A stretch of 42,939 nt of DNA from Chloroflexota bacterium. GTDB taxonomy: Bacteria > Chloroflexota > Anaerolineae > J036 > Brachytrichaceae. Shown here piece by piece: positions 18,101-26,150 of this stretch; the first letter of the stretch is position 1, and every line of letters starts with the position of its first letter. Where the stretch lies: contig JAMDDR010000255.1 in the NCBI GenBank assembly GCA_023488685.1, positions 1-42,939 of the forward strand, in the 5' to 3' direction. A program made the translations under genes and the position numbers. Below the pieces are notes generated by a model, which did no database searches, had not been told where the DNA came from, and saw only the letters and a program-made list of their open reading frames with translations.

Positions 18101-18201
18101 ATCAAGAAAAGCAGGATGAACTGTTTTGCTTCGGGCTTGGATATAGTAATTGGATCGTCCATTTGATAATCGAAATGGGCGGCGAGGAGACCAGGATGCA
18201 T
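15115..18201 (-). CDS. Lipoprotein glycoside hydrolase with DUF5060-like domain and inserted carbohydrate-binding modules
   Basis: 1028 residues. A lipoprotein signal peptide ends at the lipobox LVLAC (Cys41); a second ATG at 18162 would shorten the n-region, but 18201 has AGAGGA 5-10 bases upstream. Residues about 85-205 resemble the DUF5060 beta-sandwich found before GH-A barrels (GAWQYRLRAQDANG). The barrel begins near YFEFNDGSPFIGAGYN (228-243); FEYVNEGD holds the likely acid/base Glu536 and IVRGETGVD the likely nucleophile Glu819. Two jelly-roll-like segments (about 300-425 and 605-772, each ending in a DEVRV/DDVELV strand) interrupt the barrel. The C-terminus ends in LAFIPLVAPSR. Probably an extracellular, membrane-anchored polysaccharide hydrolase; substrate unknown. 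Confidence 0.72.
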   Translation of the reverse strand: MHPGLLAAHFDYQMDDPITISKPEAKQFILLFLIGVLVLACMARGTNPTPILSSVLLPTDSHHGVGDANTGSVPPAISNVVTNKANLAPFEKLETRFDVRTTATQLDLPYDPTPPPGLPAGTGINVEALFSPDNWVTVITQPAFLHQPHTYTVRGNRDHFTPNGPAQWVVRFAPQRTGAWQYRLRAQDANGTIVYPTNGAMQFNVSGQSTNPYTRRGFLRASQRDRRYFEFNDGSPFIGAGYNAGFGQTNAAEQTMQRYEQYKMNFMRVWMSGAGINGSQWTSWGWPDQPWDGYLPAVQFDTRNTFNGADVALKLDGNNRCYFTDFWQGGIPVEPNTTYRVSTRVKLEGVTGSGNYGFAVKQGGWPEGSCNGQTLITPYQTGSTGWITVTGLYTTSDAEYWLDYLYLARDNVASGTIYIDEVRVWRENDPYQVNLLREPNANSHLYFDSMNAAEWDEYIEAAGRHGVYLKIVIDEKNEWIKNHLGADGKMTDDGSNDHFYATPNTKVRWLQQAWWRYLIARWGYSTAIHSFEYVNEGDPYNGNHYEAANAMARYFKQHDPARHMVTTSFWHSFPASDFWARPEYSDVDYADLHAYVSTGWGRDASFIDAAQVETRTAYVHSGMHSEGTPASFHIAGATQLSKQITPRGLVIRGPGEWIIRYWMKASAYTSSCAPDAGQQRLRWFIDGGNYWGGREGVVPSGGQADTWACSAPTGTFDWTQFRSDRDGSNNLLPEPVRLILTDAEPHEIALIIENYNGTGGNAWIDDVELVSPAGKVVPVIGQFDITPMDDDTAWYNRAYGELFGGRSPVGAQKPIVRGETGVDSPEQQEWNRAINNDTTGIWLHNNLWGQVNPGGMIDLFWWATETIDQNTSTGRYTHIYTNYLTYRNFMEDIPINNGLYRDAQAQTSDKNLRAWGQRDDVNGRMHLWVQNTQHTWKRVVNGPAIPAITGTITIPNVPVGRYRVTWWDTYSTTNPIFLTQQTYVAAQELVLALPAPLKTDVGIKIERIVDAGLPRSRLAFIPLVAPSR

Positions 18202-18269
18202 GGCGTTCCTCTGCGACGATTGCGACGATGAAATTGAATTGCCAGGAGCGATGCCAGTATCATATCATG

Positions 18270-18767
18270 TCACGACCTGAGTGCGCGAATGGCCCTGTTG
18301 AGCAAAAGAAGGGCGAGTGCGCCGAGGACGAGGACAGGGACGAACCCAAACTCAACCCTTACCATCATCGCTGGCAAGATGATGAGACCTGCGCCGATAA
18401 GGGTGAAGGCGAGCGTGCGCACGTGATTGCGCACCAGTCGTTCTGTATGCTCCGTGCGCTGGGCTGATCTGAAACGCCAGTCCAGGCTGGTCAGATCCCA
18501 TGCGATCAGAGCCATCAAGACCCCTGCCAGCATCAGCGCAGAGGATCGCTGAATCAACAAACCAACTGCGGCCGCTGCTGTGAATGCGATCCACCCGAGC
18601 GTATCCCCCTCACGCCAGCGTGTGTAATGGTGGATCGTCATCCACACTGCGCCAGCCAGGATGAACGCCAGCCAACCGGCCGTTATCCCGGCGCCGGCAT
18701 AACCAGCAGCCAGCGTAATGGCCGCAGCGGCGATACAGACCAATATGGTCAATGGGATCCACTTCAT
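18270..18767 (-). CDS. Polytopic membrane protein at end of MoxR cluster 2
   Basis: 165 residues with about five hydrophobic segments (for example ITLAAGYAGAGITAGWLAFILAGA at 17-40, and two near the C-terminus) and a basic loop LDWRFRSAQRTEHTERLVRN between them. No family is recognised. Its ATG overlaps the stop of the DUF58 gene (ATGA), so it belongs to the MoxR operon and is probably a membrane partner. A rod-like transporter is unlikely given the small size. Confidence 0.7.
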   Translation of the reverse strand: MKWIPLTILVCIAAAAITLAAGYAGAGITAGWLAFILAGAVWMTIHHYTRWREGDTLGWIAFTAAAAVGLLIQRSSALMLAGVLMALIAWDLTSLDWRFRSAQRTEHTERLVRNHVRTLAFTLIGAGLIILPAMMVRVEFGFVPVLVLGALALLLLNRAIRALRS

Positions 18768-20125
18768 GCGCGTGCCTCCCGGCCCAGCGCGCTAGGGTTC
18801 CCGCGCGGCGATGCCGTTGCGAGCGCCTGATCCAGTGGTTGATCGACACGCCAGTCTATGACCTGCACGCCGACGCGCTTCAATCTCAATAACGCGAGGC
18901 GCCGCTCGACATAAGACAAACGATTGGCATATTCAGTGCCCGTCATGCGGGTGATCGCCGGGCGTTCGTGCCCTGAACGTGTGTCCGTCCTTCGCACGTT
19001 GGATTGGTTGGACTCAGGGATAAGCCCTTGCATTTCAAATGCGACAGGGTCAGGGCTAACCACCATGACGGCATAGCCGTTCGCGCGCAGGCGGGTGAGC
19101 ACTGCGACGTCGTCGCCGCCGTTGAGCGGACCGATAAAAACGATCTGTGAGTGGGCAGGAAAAAAACGGGTCGGCAGATGATACAGGCTCTCCAGGGCAT
19201 AGTTGTGGCCGGCGGCGGTTCGGCCCAATGCCCTGAAGATGCGCTCGCGTTGCACGTGACCGTAGCCAGGGAAGACCCCTTCCCGGCCGCGTCCGTAAAT
19301 GAGTAACCCCACGCGATTGCCCGCTTCCAGGAATGTATCGGCCAGTGAGGCAGTTGCCTGGATGGCGTGGTCGAATAACGAGCCATCGGACGTCAACACA
19401 TCATTCTGCTGGCGCGCATCGAGGATCAGCCCTACATCGGCGATGCGCTCCTGCTCGAATTGGTTGGTAAACAGGTTCTGCTCGTGACGGGCGCTGACGC
19501 GCCAGTTCATCCAGCGTAAACGGTCGCCCATTTGATACTCGCGCAAGCCGATGAAATCCACGCCCGAACCGCTCTGTCGCGCTGGGATTGGACCGGCAAA
19601 ACCGCGCGTGCGCGGCGGGCGTACCGCGACCGGGCGTAGTCTGCGCACCTGGGGCCGGATCAACAGATAGGCCGGGGCACTCAGCACGTGGAATTGTTCG
19701 AACAGGCCGAGGCTGTCACTCGAGCGGATGTGAAGATCGTCAAAGTTGAACTCGCCGCGATTCCCGCGCACGGTGTATGCCAGCTCGATCCGCCCGCCGC
19801 TGGGCAATGCGCCCAGTGTGCTGGTTTCCCCCTCTATCACTTCCAATCCGGGGCATACGACGTCTTCGACGCGTAACTCGTCCAAGGGTGCGCCTTCATT
19901 GGTGATGTCGAGCTTGACGACCACAGGGACGCCGGGCGATGTGTGCTCCAGGCTGAGCGAACGGCCTACGCGCAAGCGCGGCGCTTCTGGCATGCGCAAA
20001 CGTGCCACCGCCAGGTAGATGACCAGGGGCATGGCGAGCGCGACGATGCCGCCGTTGAGCGTCGCAAGTCCCAGCAGGACGAGCGCAAAAATCAAGACGA
20101 GCAATAGCCTCGGCTTTGCGGCCAT
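18764..20125 (-). CDS. DUF58 domain protein, membrane-anchored (cluster 2)
   Basis: 453 residues. Two N-terminal hydrophobic segments (about 7-20 and 23-40) anchor it, unlike the soluble DUF58 of cluster 1. A beta-sandwich-like region follows (about 50-180, with LRVGRSLSLEHTSPGVPVVV). The DUF58 core is GVDFIGLREYQMGDRLRWMNWR followed by IADVGLILDARQQND, where the DxSxS metal site of VWA domains is replaced by DARQQ. It functions with the MoxR ATPase 51 bases upstream; MoxR/DUF58/DUF4129 sets are widespread but their substrate is unknown. Confidence 0.88.
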   Translation of the reverse strand: MAAKPRLLLVLIFALVLLGLATLNGGIVALAMPLVIYLAVARLRMPEAPRLRVGRSLSLEHTSPGVPVVVKLDITNEGAPLDELRVEDVVCPGLEVIEGETSTLGALPSGGRIELAYTVRGNRGEFNFDDLHIRSSDSLGLFEQFHVLSAPAYLLIRPQVRRLRPVAVRPPRTRGFAGPIPARQSGSGVDFIGLREYQMGDRLRWMNWRVSARHEQNLFTNQFEQERIADVGLILDARQQNDVLTSDGSLFDHAIQATASLADTFLEAGNRVGLLIYGRGREGVFPGYGHVQRERIFRALGRTAAGHNYALESLYHLPTRFFPAHSQIVFIGPLNGGDDVAVLTRLRANGYAVMVVSPDPVAFEMQGLIPESNQSNVRRTDTRSGHERPAITRMTGTEYANRLSYVERRLALLRLKRVGVQVIDWRVDQPLDQALATASPRGNPSALGREARA

Positions 20126-20176
20126 GGTTTTGTAGAGAAGGTGACCGGCATCACGGAGACGCCAATCCCCTCGTAT

Positions 20177-21154
20177 TTACCCCTCGATTACCGGCACCGG
20201 GGTGGCTTGTGTCACGCTGGCGACGATGTCCTCGGCGGCACGTGGCACCGTCCAAAGATCCGGTTCCAGGACCAGGCGGTGGCTGAGCGCCGGCCGGGAG
20301 AACGATTTCACGTCGTCGGGCAACACGTAAGCGCGCCCGTTCATGGCCGCCCACGCGCGCGACAGCTTGAGCAGTGCCAGCGCGCCGCGCGGGCTGGCGC
20401 CGACTGCCACCTGCCGATAGGCGCGCGTGCGCCGTGTAAGCTCGACAATGTAGTGCTCGATATCGGGGTCGACGAACACCTCTTCCACGGCCTGGCGCAT
20501 GGCCAGCAATCCAGCCGCATCGGTGGCGGGTTCGATGTCAAACTCGTCGTGGCGTCGCTCGCGCCGGCGTCTTAAGATTTCCTGCTCTTCCGGTGCGGAC
20601 GGGTACCCGACGGAGAGCTTCATGATGAAGCGGTCGAGTTGCGCCTCCGGTAGCGGGAAGGTGCCTTCGTACTCAATCGGGTTTTGCGTAGCGACGACGA
20701 TGAATGGTTCAGGCAAGCGCATTGTCTCGCCTTCCAACGTGACCTGGTACTCCTGCATTGCCTCCAATAGCGCCGATTGCGTGCGCGGCGACGCGCGGTT
20801 GATCTCGTCCGCCAGGATGATGTTTGCGAAAATGGGGCCTTGACGCAACACGAACTCGTTCTGGGCGCGGTTGTAAATGTAACCGCCTGTGATGTCGCCG
20901 GGTAGCAGATCGGGCGTGAATTGGATGCGCCGGAACGCCATGCCCAGTGCGCGTGCAAAGCTGTTGGCGATCAGCGTTTTCGCCAGGCCGGGGTAATCCT
21001 CCAGCAACACGTGCCCGCCGGCGAGAAATGCGGCCATTATCTGTTCGAGCACCAGTTGTTTCCCCACGATGGCGCGGCTCACCTGTTCGATGACATGCGC
21101 CGAAAGTTCGGCGACCGGTGCAACGCTTGCATTCGTATGTGACGATTTAGGCAT
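20177..21154 (-). CDS. MoxR-family AAA+ ATPase (cluster 2)
   Basis: 325 residues. Walker A is EDYPGLAKT, Walker B IILADEINRAS, sensor 1 VVATQNPIEYEGTFPLPEAQLDRF, and the lid contains GASPRGALALLKLSRAWAAM. I start at ATG 21154 because AGAGGA sits 6 bases upstream and it overlaps the preceding gene by 8 bases; longer in-frame starts look non-coding. It is clearly a different subfamily from the cluster 1 ATPase (only the core motifs agree). Genes before it encode a membrane protein and a DUF4129 protein, and a DUF58 gene follows. Confidence 0.92.
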   Translation of the reverse strand: MPKSSHTNASVAPVAELSAHVIEQVSRAIVGKQLVLEQIMAAFLAGGHVLLEDYPGLAKTLIANSFARALGMAFRRIQFTPDLLPGDITGGYIYNRAQNEFVLRQGPIFANIILADEINRASPRTQSALLEAMQEYQVTLEGETMRLPEPFIVVATQNPIEYEGTFPLPEAQLDRFIMKLSVGYPSAPEEQEILRRRRERRHDEFDIEPATDAAGLLAMRQAVEEVFVDPDIEHYIVELTRRTRAYRQVAVGASPRGALALLKLSRAWAAMNGRAYVLPDDVKSFSRPALSHRLVLEPDLWTVPRAAEDIVASVTQATPVPVIEG

Positions 21155-21914
21155 GTTGATCCTCTGGCGGTTTGTCACCCAATGGGATGGCATATTGGCC
21201 GCCGATTTGGCTACCAAGTTGTTCATCCATGTAGTCAATGACTCGTGCCACTTTGCGTTCGTATAACGACGGTTGGCCCGGCTGGCGCCGATTCCGGCTG
21301 TTGTGCCGGCGCAACAGCCAGCGTGGCCACAGACGCTGCCAGAATGGCCCTCTGTGCCCACCTGGCAGGGGAACCGCCGGCACTTCAGGATCGGCCAACC
21401 AGGTTTGCCACGACAGGAGCAGGGCGCGAATCTCGGACGGTATTGTCAAGGCGCCGCTGCGCACGCGCCGCTCGATCTCCGCTGGGTCCTGGTGCTCCTG
21501 GTATGCGAGCAGGTCCAGGGTGATGCGGCGCAACTCGAACGAGACCTTTTCCCGCGCAAAAGTGCTCTCGTTGAGCTGTTGCAAGTCATGCAGCCGTTGC
21601 TGCAGACGAGAGGGTTCCGGCCGGTCACCCACGGCCGGCACAACATGGCGCATCAGCACACCCTTGCGCCAACCGCCGAACAGGCTGCGCACCGCGACCA
21701 GGAACCCGACTGCGACCAGGATGGTCCAGAAGGTGGATTGGGCGACGCTCCTGATGACGAGATCCGCCAGCCACAAGGCGTATGACAGTGGTGGGATGAT
21801 CACCTGGCGCACGACCCCTTGTACCGTGAGTGCGATCAACAGCGTGACGATCACGCTGAGTGGCACGAGCAACAACAGCCAGCGCCAGCGCGATCCAGCT
21901 CCCTCCGTCTTCAT
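21147..21914 (-). CDS. Membrane protein of the MoxR cluster 2
   Basis: 255 residues from ATG 21914, which overlaps the DUF4129 gene stop as ATGA. Two hydrophobic stretches (WLLLLVPLSVIVTLLIALTV and FWTILVAVGFLVAV) precede a long charged cytoplasmic region rich in Arg, Glu and Gln (about 100-250). No family is recognised by eye. Position between DUF4129 and MoxR is typical for an accessory component of these systems. An in-frame ATG at 21935 is possible but less likely. Confidence 0.72.
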   Translation of the reverse strand: MKTEGAGSRWRWLLLLVPLSVIVTLLIALTVQGVVRQVIIPPLSYALWLADLVIRSVAQSTFWTILVAVGFLVAVRSLFGGWRKGVLMRHVVPAVGDRPEPSRLQQRLHDLQQLNESTFAREKVSFELRRITLDLLAYQEHQDPAEIERRVRSGALTIPSEIRALLLSWQTWLADPEVPAVPLPGGHRGPFWQRLWPRWLLRRHNSRNRRQPGQPSLYERKVARVIDYMDEQLGSQIGGQYAIPLGDKPPEDQHA

Positions 21915-22792
21915 ACGGATGGCCTCGGCTGGCACGCGGTGATGATGGCGCTGAGACTGTTGATAGCCAGGGCTTCTTCCTGTGGGCCCAGTCGCTCATG
22001 CCCGTAGCGCACTTGCTCGAACAGGCGTGTCAATTGCTGCACCGGTTCGGCGGGGATGCCCGTGGACCGTAGCGAAGTCTCGAACTCTCGCGCGGTCATC
22101 GTCGTGCCGCGCTGGAGGCCGCGCTCCTCCCGCAACACACGGCTCATGTCGCGGTAACAGCGCAGCACGGTCTCGCGCAATTCGCCCCCTGAGTGAATGG
22201 CATCGATGGCGCCCTGTGCCTCCTCGGCCAGTTGTTCCAGTGCCGTGGGTTGTTTCTGGCGGCGCCGCCGGACGAACCATACGATGGCGATGACGGTGAC
22301 ACACAGCGTGCCGGCGGCGGCCACACTGATGGCGGTCACGACCCAATCTGGTATGTCAGTGGGTGTGTATACGTCAACGGGTCCGGGTGTATAAGGCTCG
22401 GCGGTTGGCTCCTTTGCGAGGGATGACTCGACCTCTCTTTCAGCCGGCTCATTTTCCATTGAGCCGATGAACAGGTTGGCGATCAGTAGGAAGACGGCGA
22501 GTATAAGCACATTGGCCAGGAATCGCCGTCGCAGATCTGGTGAACGGACCAGGGCGATCAACGTGATGGGCAGCAGGATCACCATCAGTCCCAACGCGAT
22601 GCGCACCACGAGCAGGGCGATGTTTCCACCAGGCAAGGACTCAGAACCGCCGGTTTCAAGGGGACCGAGGGCAACCTCGCCGAGTGAGAACGGGCGACCC
22701 GGCAGGAGCTGTACGTTAGGGAGGCTGATTGCCAGCAAGAACAAGACAACAACGGCTCCTGCTATCCAGAGTAATTCTGTCTTGCCCCGCAT
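21911..22792 (-). CDS. DUF4129 domain membrane protein, first gene of cluster 2
   Basis: About 293 residues from ATG 22792 (MRGKTELLWIAG). Four hydrophobic segments: N-terminal, LLVVRIALGLMVILLPITLI, the next at FLANVLILAVFLLIANLF, and WVVTAISVAAAGTLCVTVIAI. The C-terminal DUF4129 helical domain is clear: ALEQLAEEAQGAIDAI, LRETVLRCYRDMSRVL, then TAREFETSL and LTRLFEQVRYG. DUF4129 proteins accompany MoxR/DUF58 and sometimes transglutaminases. Two upstream in-frame starts (ATG 22819, TTG 22828) fall inside the promoter; the -10 box lies 7 bases before ATG 22792, implying a leaderless message. Confidence 0.82.
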   Translation of the reverse strand: MRGKTELLWIAGAVVVLFLLAISLPNVQLLPGRPFSLGEVALGPLETGGSESLPGGNIALLVVRIALGLMVILLPITLIALVRSPDLRRRFLANVLILAVFLLIANLFIGSMENEPAEREVESSLAKEPTAEPYTPGPVDVYTPTDIPDWVVTAISVAAAGTLCVTVIAIVWFVRRRRQKQPTALEQLAEEAQGAIDAIHSGGELRETVLRCYRDMSRVLREERGLQRGTTMTAREFETSLRSTGIPAEPVQQLTRLFEQVRYGHERLGPQEEALAINSLSAIITACQPRPSV

Positions 22793-22799
22793 TGGAGCA

Positions 22800-22828
22800 A
22801 GTATAGGAGGGTCCCGCATAGTCGTCAA
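22800..22828 (-). promoter_or_regulatory. Near-consensus promoter of MoxR cluster 2 (leaderless)
   Basis: On the minus strand TTGACG (22828-22823), a 17-base spacer, then TATACT (22805-22800). Five of six bases match at each hexamer. ATG 22792 begins 8 bases past the -10 box, just where transcription should start, and no Shine-Dalgarno is possible. This is the best promoter in the window. Confidence 0.75.
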
Positions 22829-22856
22829 CTTTATGCCTGGCCGGCTGACCGCATCG

Positions 22857-24374
22857 TTATGGGCTGCCCCACACTACACGTAGTGTCGGGCGTCCTTCCA
22901 CATCCCAGTTCCCGACTTCCGACGACGTCAGATACTTGCTGCTGTGTTGTTCCGTGTCAGACCCATAGATGGCCAGACTCACTGGCCGGCCATCCGCGTA
23001 AGCCTCGGCGACAGCTTTAGTAGCGTCCCATGTATAGGGATCACCCGGCCAATCAATCGCCGGTTTTGAGTAAGTGTATAGCCACTGTGCTGAGACGTTT
23101 TCCCACGCCAGCGGTGCATTGTTCCATTGAATGGACATCTCATCCCATGGGTCCCGAATACTGAACAGGTGTACCCATGAGGGTTGTGCTTGGCTGGGGT
23201 CTGCGCCGCCCCACAGGTGCAATGTAAGCGTGGCCGACACGATGACTTTGCCGGCTGGTATTGTGTCCAGCGAGAAGCGCAGGTAACTCTTGTTGAAGCA
23301 AGGGAAATGCGTTGGTGCCGTTTCGGTGCCGACGAATAGGTTCGCGTCGTCGCCGTGGTTCGTTTCGGTGCCACCCTCATGGCCACTGCTGCATGTGCCG
23401 CCACCGCCCATCCACGCATCCACGACGCTGGAATTATCGGTGTCAGAAGCTGCGCGCACCAAGGTAGTGCCCTGAACTTGTGCCGGCGGCGCGATGTGGT
23501 TGGCGTAGCCGAAATGTAATTCACCCCATGTTGATGGATTGTTGGGATTAAATGTCTCGGGCCAGTAGTCTGGCGCGACATAACCGGCAGGGGGGTTGGC
23601 GTCACGGTCGTACAACAATATACCCAGATTCCAGACTGTCTCTGCGGGAGGTGGCCCAGAGAGCCCTATTGATCCCCAAGGGATGGTGAACATGCTGAAC
23701 CAACCAAAATCGATACCGCATGTATTGCTGTTGGGACCTGGATTGCACGACCATTGCATGGCGGAATAATCTGTCCATGTTCCATTCCAATTAGTATCCC
23801 AGCCTGATCCTGTTCCGCGTGCCTGCTGGTGGTAAGTTGGCGCATTTTCGTTAGGCCCGGGCCGTGTGCCACTCAGGAACATATAGTGATTCGTCTGTGG
23901 TGTATTGGGTTTATTGGAATCTGTGCCCAGATAGAGGGCGACCGCGTCGTAGTCGGTTAGAGAACCAGTCAGTGAGGAGTCGTTGGGATCCCAATACCAT
24001 AGATAGTAATCAATCACTGTGACTTGTACGTGCAGTCCAATGTTGCTATAAGACATGCGTACATCTGCGTAATTTCGACTCGGTAAACCTTGCTTGTTCT
24101 GGCCGAACCAGAATATGGCAGAGCGGTACCATGATGGGCCACTTGCGAAGTAAGGGATATTCACACGGCGACTTGCTAGTGGTGGTGGCATGCCCATCAC
24201 TGCCGGCAGATAGGCCCATGCTGTTGGTGTGAAGGTCGTTGTTGCAGGCCTGGGCGCCTGACGGTTGGCATCTGCGGCGAACAAGTGCTCTGGATTGGTG
24301 GGGACACTTGCTGCGAAGACGGTTAAGGTGAGTGAAGCTGCGAGGGCAACAAAATGCGCGTCGCGTTTCGTCAT
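22857..24374 (-). CDS. Secreted DNRLRE-domain / carbohydrate-binding protein
   Basis: 505 residues. A signal peptide (about 1-34) is followed by a linker with the YLPAVMG motif. Residues about 75-300 resemble a CBM9/DOMON-type binding domain of the kind found on polysaccharide enzymes (YADVRMSYSNIGLHVQVTVIDYYLW, then DAVALYLGTD). Residues about 310-505 form a DNRLRE (CBM96-like) domain: KSYLRFSLDTIPAGKVIVSATLTLHLW, WNNAPLAW, then a DATKAV strand. No catalytic signature is present. Probably a surface or secreted adhesion/binding protein. AAGGAG lies 6 bases before ATG 24374. No operon partner other than MoxR cluster 2 downstream. Confidence 0.75.
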   Translation of the reverse strand: MTKRDAHFVALAASLTLTVFAASVPTNPEHLFAADANRQAPRPATTTFTPTAWAYLPAVMGMPPPLASRRVNIPYFASGPSWYRSAIFWFGQNKQGLPSRNYADVRMSYSNIGLHVQVTVIDYYLWYWDPNDSSLTGSLTDYDAVALYLGTDSNKPNTPQTNHYMFLSGTRPGPNENAPTYHQQARGTGSGWDTNWNGTWTDYSAMQWSCNPGPNSNTCGIDFGWFSMFTIPWGSIGLSGPPPAETVWNLGILLYDRDANPPAGYVAPDYWPETFNPNNPSTWGELHFGYANHIAPPAQVQGTTLVRAASDTDNSSVVDAWMGGGGTCSSGHEGGTETNHGDDANLFVGTETAPTHFPCFNKSYLRFSLDTIPAGKVIVSATLTLHLWGGADPSQAQPSWVHLFSIRDPWDEMSIQWNNAPLAWENVSAQWLYTYSKPAIDWPGDPYTWDATKAVAEAYADGRPVSLAIYGSDTEQHSSKYLTSSEVGNWDVEGRPTLRVVWGSP

Positions 24375-24727
24375 TTAATCTCCTTGTAACGAACCATGCG
24401 CAACACAATGGGCGCATAGCGCTACCGTGATATGCATGAAAGGATACCAGATGTGGAAGGCTTACTTGGCGAGCTCTAAGGCGAGTATCACGTTCGCTTT
24501 AGTGCGCGTTGTTAACTCTCCTAATGTTCATTTGCGACTGCCTGTGCCGTGTGATCCTCATGTTCCGGCGGGTGGCTCCTGCGGGGGCAATCCATTTCGG
24601 GCCGTCCGTGCGTTAGAGTGGATAAGGCATGATGTGCGGCACCATGTCGTGCGTGATCAGTGTTCATGGACGCTTGCGTTGTGTCGTTTAAGACTGTACC
24701 AGTAGGGGAAGAAGGAGACTTGACCAT
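24375..24727. other. 353-bp divergent intergenic region
   Basis: It separates the secreted DNRLRE gene (minus) from the YceI gene (plus). A TAGCGCTA dyad lies at about 24418-24425. TTGCGT with a 17-base spacer to TACCAG before the YceI gene is at best a weak promoter. No coding potential or RNA structure of note is seen. Confidence 0.4.
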
Positions 24728-25540
24728 ATGATCAAACGTTTGCTGCGAGTGAAGTCGGTTATGACGGGCATGATGATTGCTGCCGTTGTGCTTACAGCGT
24801 GTGGAGGCGCAGCGACTGCGCCGACGGCGACCAGTGCTCCTGCCGCGACTGCGGAGCCAACTATAGCATCGACCGTCACAACTGAAGCAACACCCGAGGC
24901 CATGGCGACTGAGGCCGCCACAGCAGAGGCAGCAACGGCTGCTCCTGAAGAAACGATGGCGGCTACTGCGACCACCGAGTCCGCCGCCAGTACGGGCGGG
25001 GCTGTGACGTATCGCATTGTGCCCGAAGAGTCGAAGGCATCTTACACAGTGGACGAGGTGTTATTCAACCAGAATAACAAGTTGAACACCGCCATTGGCG
25101 TCACCAACATTCTCAGCGGCGAACTGACCATTGATAAACAGAACCCTGCCAACAGTAAGGTCGGCACCATTACCGTGGATATCAGCGTATTAACGTCTGA
25201 CAGCGGCCGCCGTGACAACGCGATCCGGGATCGCTGGCTGGAATCGGTTAAATTTCCCATCGTGACATTCGCACCGACGTCCCTGGAGGGGTTGCCGTCC
25301 ACTTACACGGATGGAGAGGAACTGGCTTTCAAAATCACTGGCGATATGATGGTGCGCAACGCAACCAAGCCAGTCACGTTTGACGTGAAGGCCAAGCTCG
25401 ACGGCGACAGGCTGACCGGCACGGCCACCACCACCGTCAAGATGACCGACTTCAACTTCGACCCCCCGGATATCGCCGGCATACTCAAGGCGAATGACGA
25501 GGCCATATTGACCCTCGAATTTGTGGCGATGCCCCAGTAG
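24728..25540 (+). CDS. YceI-family lipoprotein
   Basis: 270 residues. A lipoprotein signal ends at the lipobox VLTACGG (Cys about 25). A long Ala/Thr/Glu-rich linker (about 28-95) follows, then a YceI lipocalin-like beta-barrel: YRIVPEESKASYTVDEVL, TVDISVLTSDSGRRDNAIRD, then LESVKFPIVTF and a final FNFDPPDIAG strand. YceI proteins bind isoprenoids such as polyprenyl quinones; in bacteria the role is periplasmic or surface. AAGGAGACTTGACCAT precedes the ATG. It stands alone; no isoprenoid gene is in the same transcript, although mvaD lies 1 kb away on the other strand. Confidence 0.9.
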   Translation: MIKRLLRVKSVMTGMMIAAVVLTACGGAATAPTATSAPAATAEPTIASTVTTEATPEAMATEAATAEAATAAPEETMAATATTESAASTGGAVTYRIVPEESKASYTVDEVLFNQNNKLNTAIGVTNILSGELTIDKQNPANSKVGTITVDISVLTSDSGRRDNAIRDRWLESVKFPIVTFAPTSLEGLPSTYTDGEELAFKITGDMMVRNATKPVTFDVKAKLDGDRLTGTATTTVKMTDFNFDPPDIAGILKANDEAILTLEFVAMPQ

Positions 25541-25607
25541 GCTCCATCCCGGGACGGGCTGGGAGCGTGACTGTTTCACAGGGTGGGGCGTGATGGGGTT
25601 GGCGGCA

Positions 25608-25635
25608 GTAGAGACGCGCTGCAGCGCGTCTCTAC
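25608..25635. repeat. 28-bp perfect palindrome plus third half-site
   Basis: GTAGAGACGCGCTG and its exact reverse complement abut (25608-25621 and 25622-25635). The right-arm word GCGCGTCTCTA recurs 4-5 bases on (about 25640-25650). It lies between the convergent YceI and Nudix genes, so it could terminate both, but there is no T-tract. Similar GAGACGC...GCGTCTC palindromes are known as dispersed repeats in several bacterial groups. Confidence 0.7.
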
Positions 25636-25661
25636 ACGGCGCGTCTCTATCACGGCGTGGC

Positions 25662-26135
25662 TCAGCGGATGAACGTTTCGGTGTGTTGCGCCAGCGCGTC
25701 GTCGATGCGCAGCCGGTGAGAAAGCAGCACCGGGCTGGGCAATGCTTTCAGCGCGAAGAATCCCAATTCCATGCCTTCGTCGGATCCCCGCAGGGTGCCG
25801 CCGGCGAGCGCGCAGTGGAAGCACAAATTCACGTAATGCACCAGGTCGCCACCAGGGTAGCTGGCGATCATGTAGTTCTCCGGGTCCGAGTATACGCCGA
25901 TGAGCCGGCCGACGGTAATATCCAACCCTGTCTCCTCGAACACCTCGCGCCGGGTAGCCTGTGCCACCGATTCGCCAATTTCTATCTTCCCGCCGGGCAG
26001 GCCCCAAAAGCCGTTGTCGGACCGGTGCATAAGCAACAGTCTGCCCGCGTCGTCGAAGATGGCGGCACTCACGCCGGCTGCGATGCGGTCAGGGTGGCGC
26101 GTGACAGGCTGGCCGGTCCAATCCAAGAGTGGCAT
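25662..26135 (-). CDS. Nudix hydrolase
   Basis: 157 residues with an intact Nudix box: GKIEIGESVAQATRREVFEE followed by TGL (about 49-71), matching G-x5-E-x7-REUxEExGU. The N-terminal strand GVSAAIFDDAGRLLLMHRS is typical. It hydrolyses a nucleoside diphosphate linked to some moiety; substrate unknown. AAGGAG lies 8 bases before ATG 26135. It starts 15 bases after mvaD and is probably co-transcribed with it; link to isoprenoid metabolism is only positional. Confidence 0.9.
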   Translation of the reverse strand: MPLLDWTGQPVTRHPDRIAAGVSAAIFDDAGRLLLMHRSDNGFWGLPGGKIEIGESVAQATRREVFEETGLDITVGRLIGVYSDPENYMIASYPGGDLVHYVNLCFHCALAGGTLRGSDEGMELGFFALKALPSPVLLSHRLRIDDALAQHTETFIR

Positions 26136-26150
26136 GATGAAATCTCCTTT

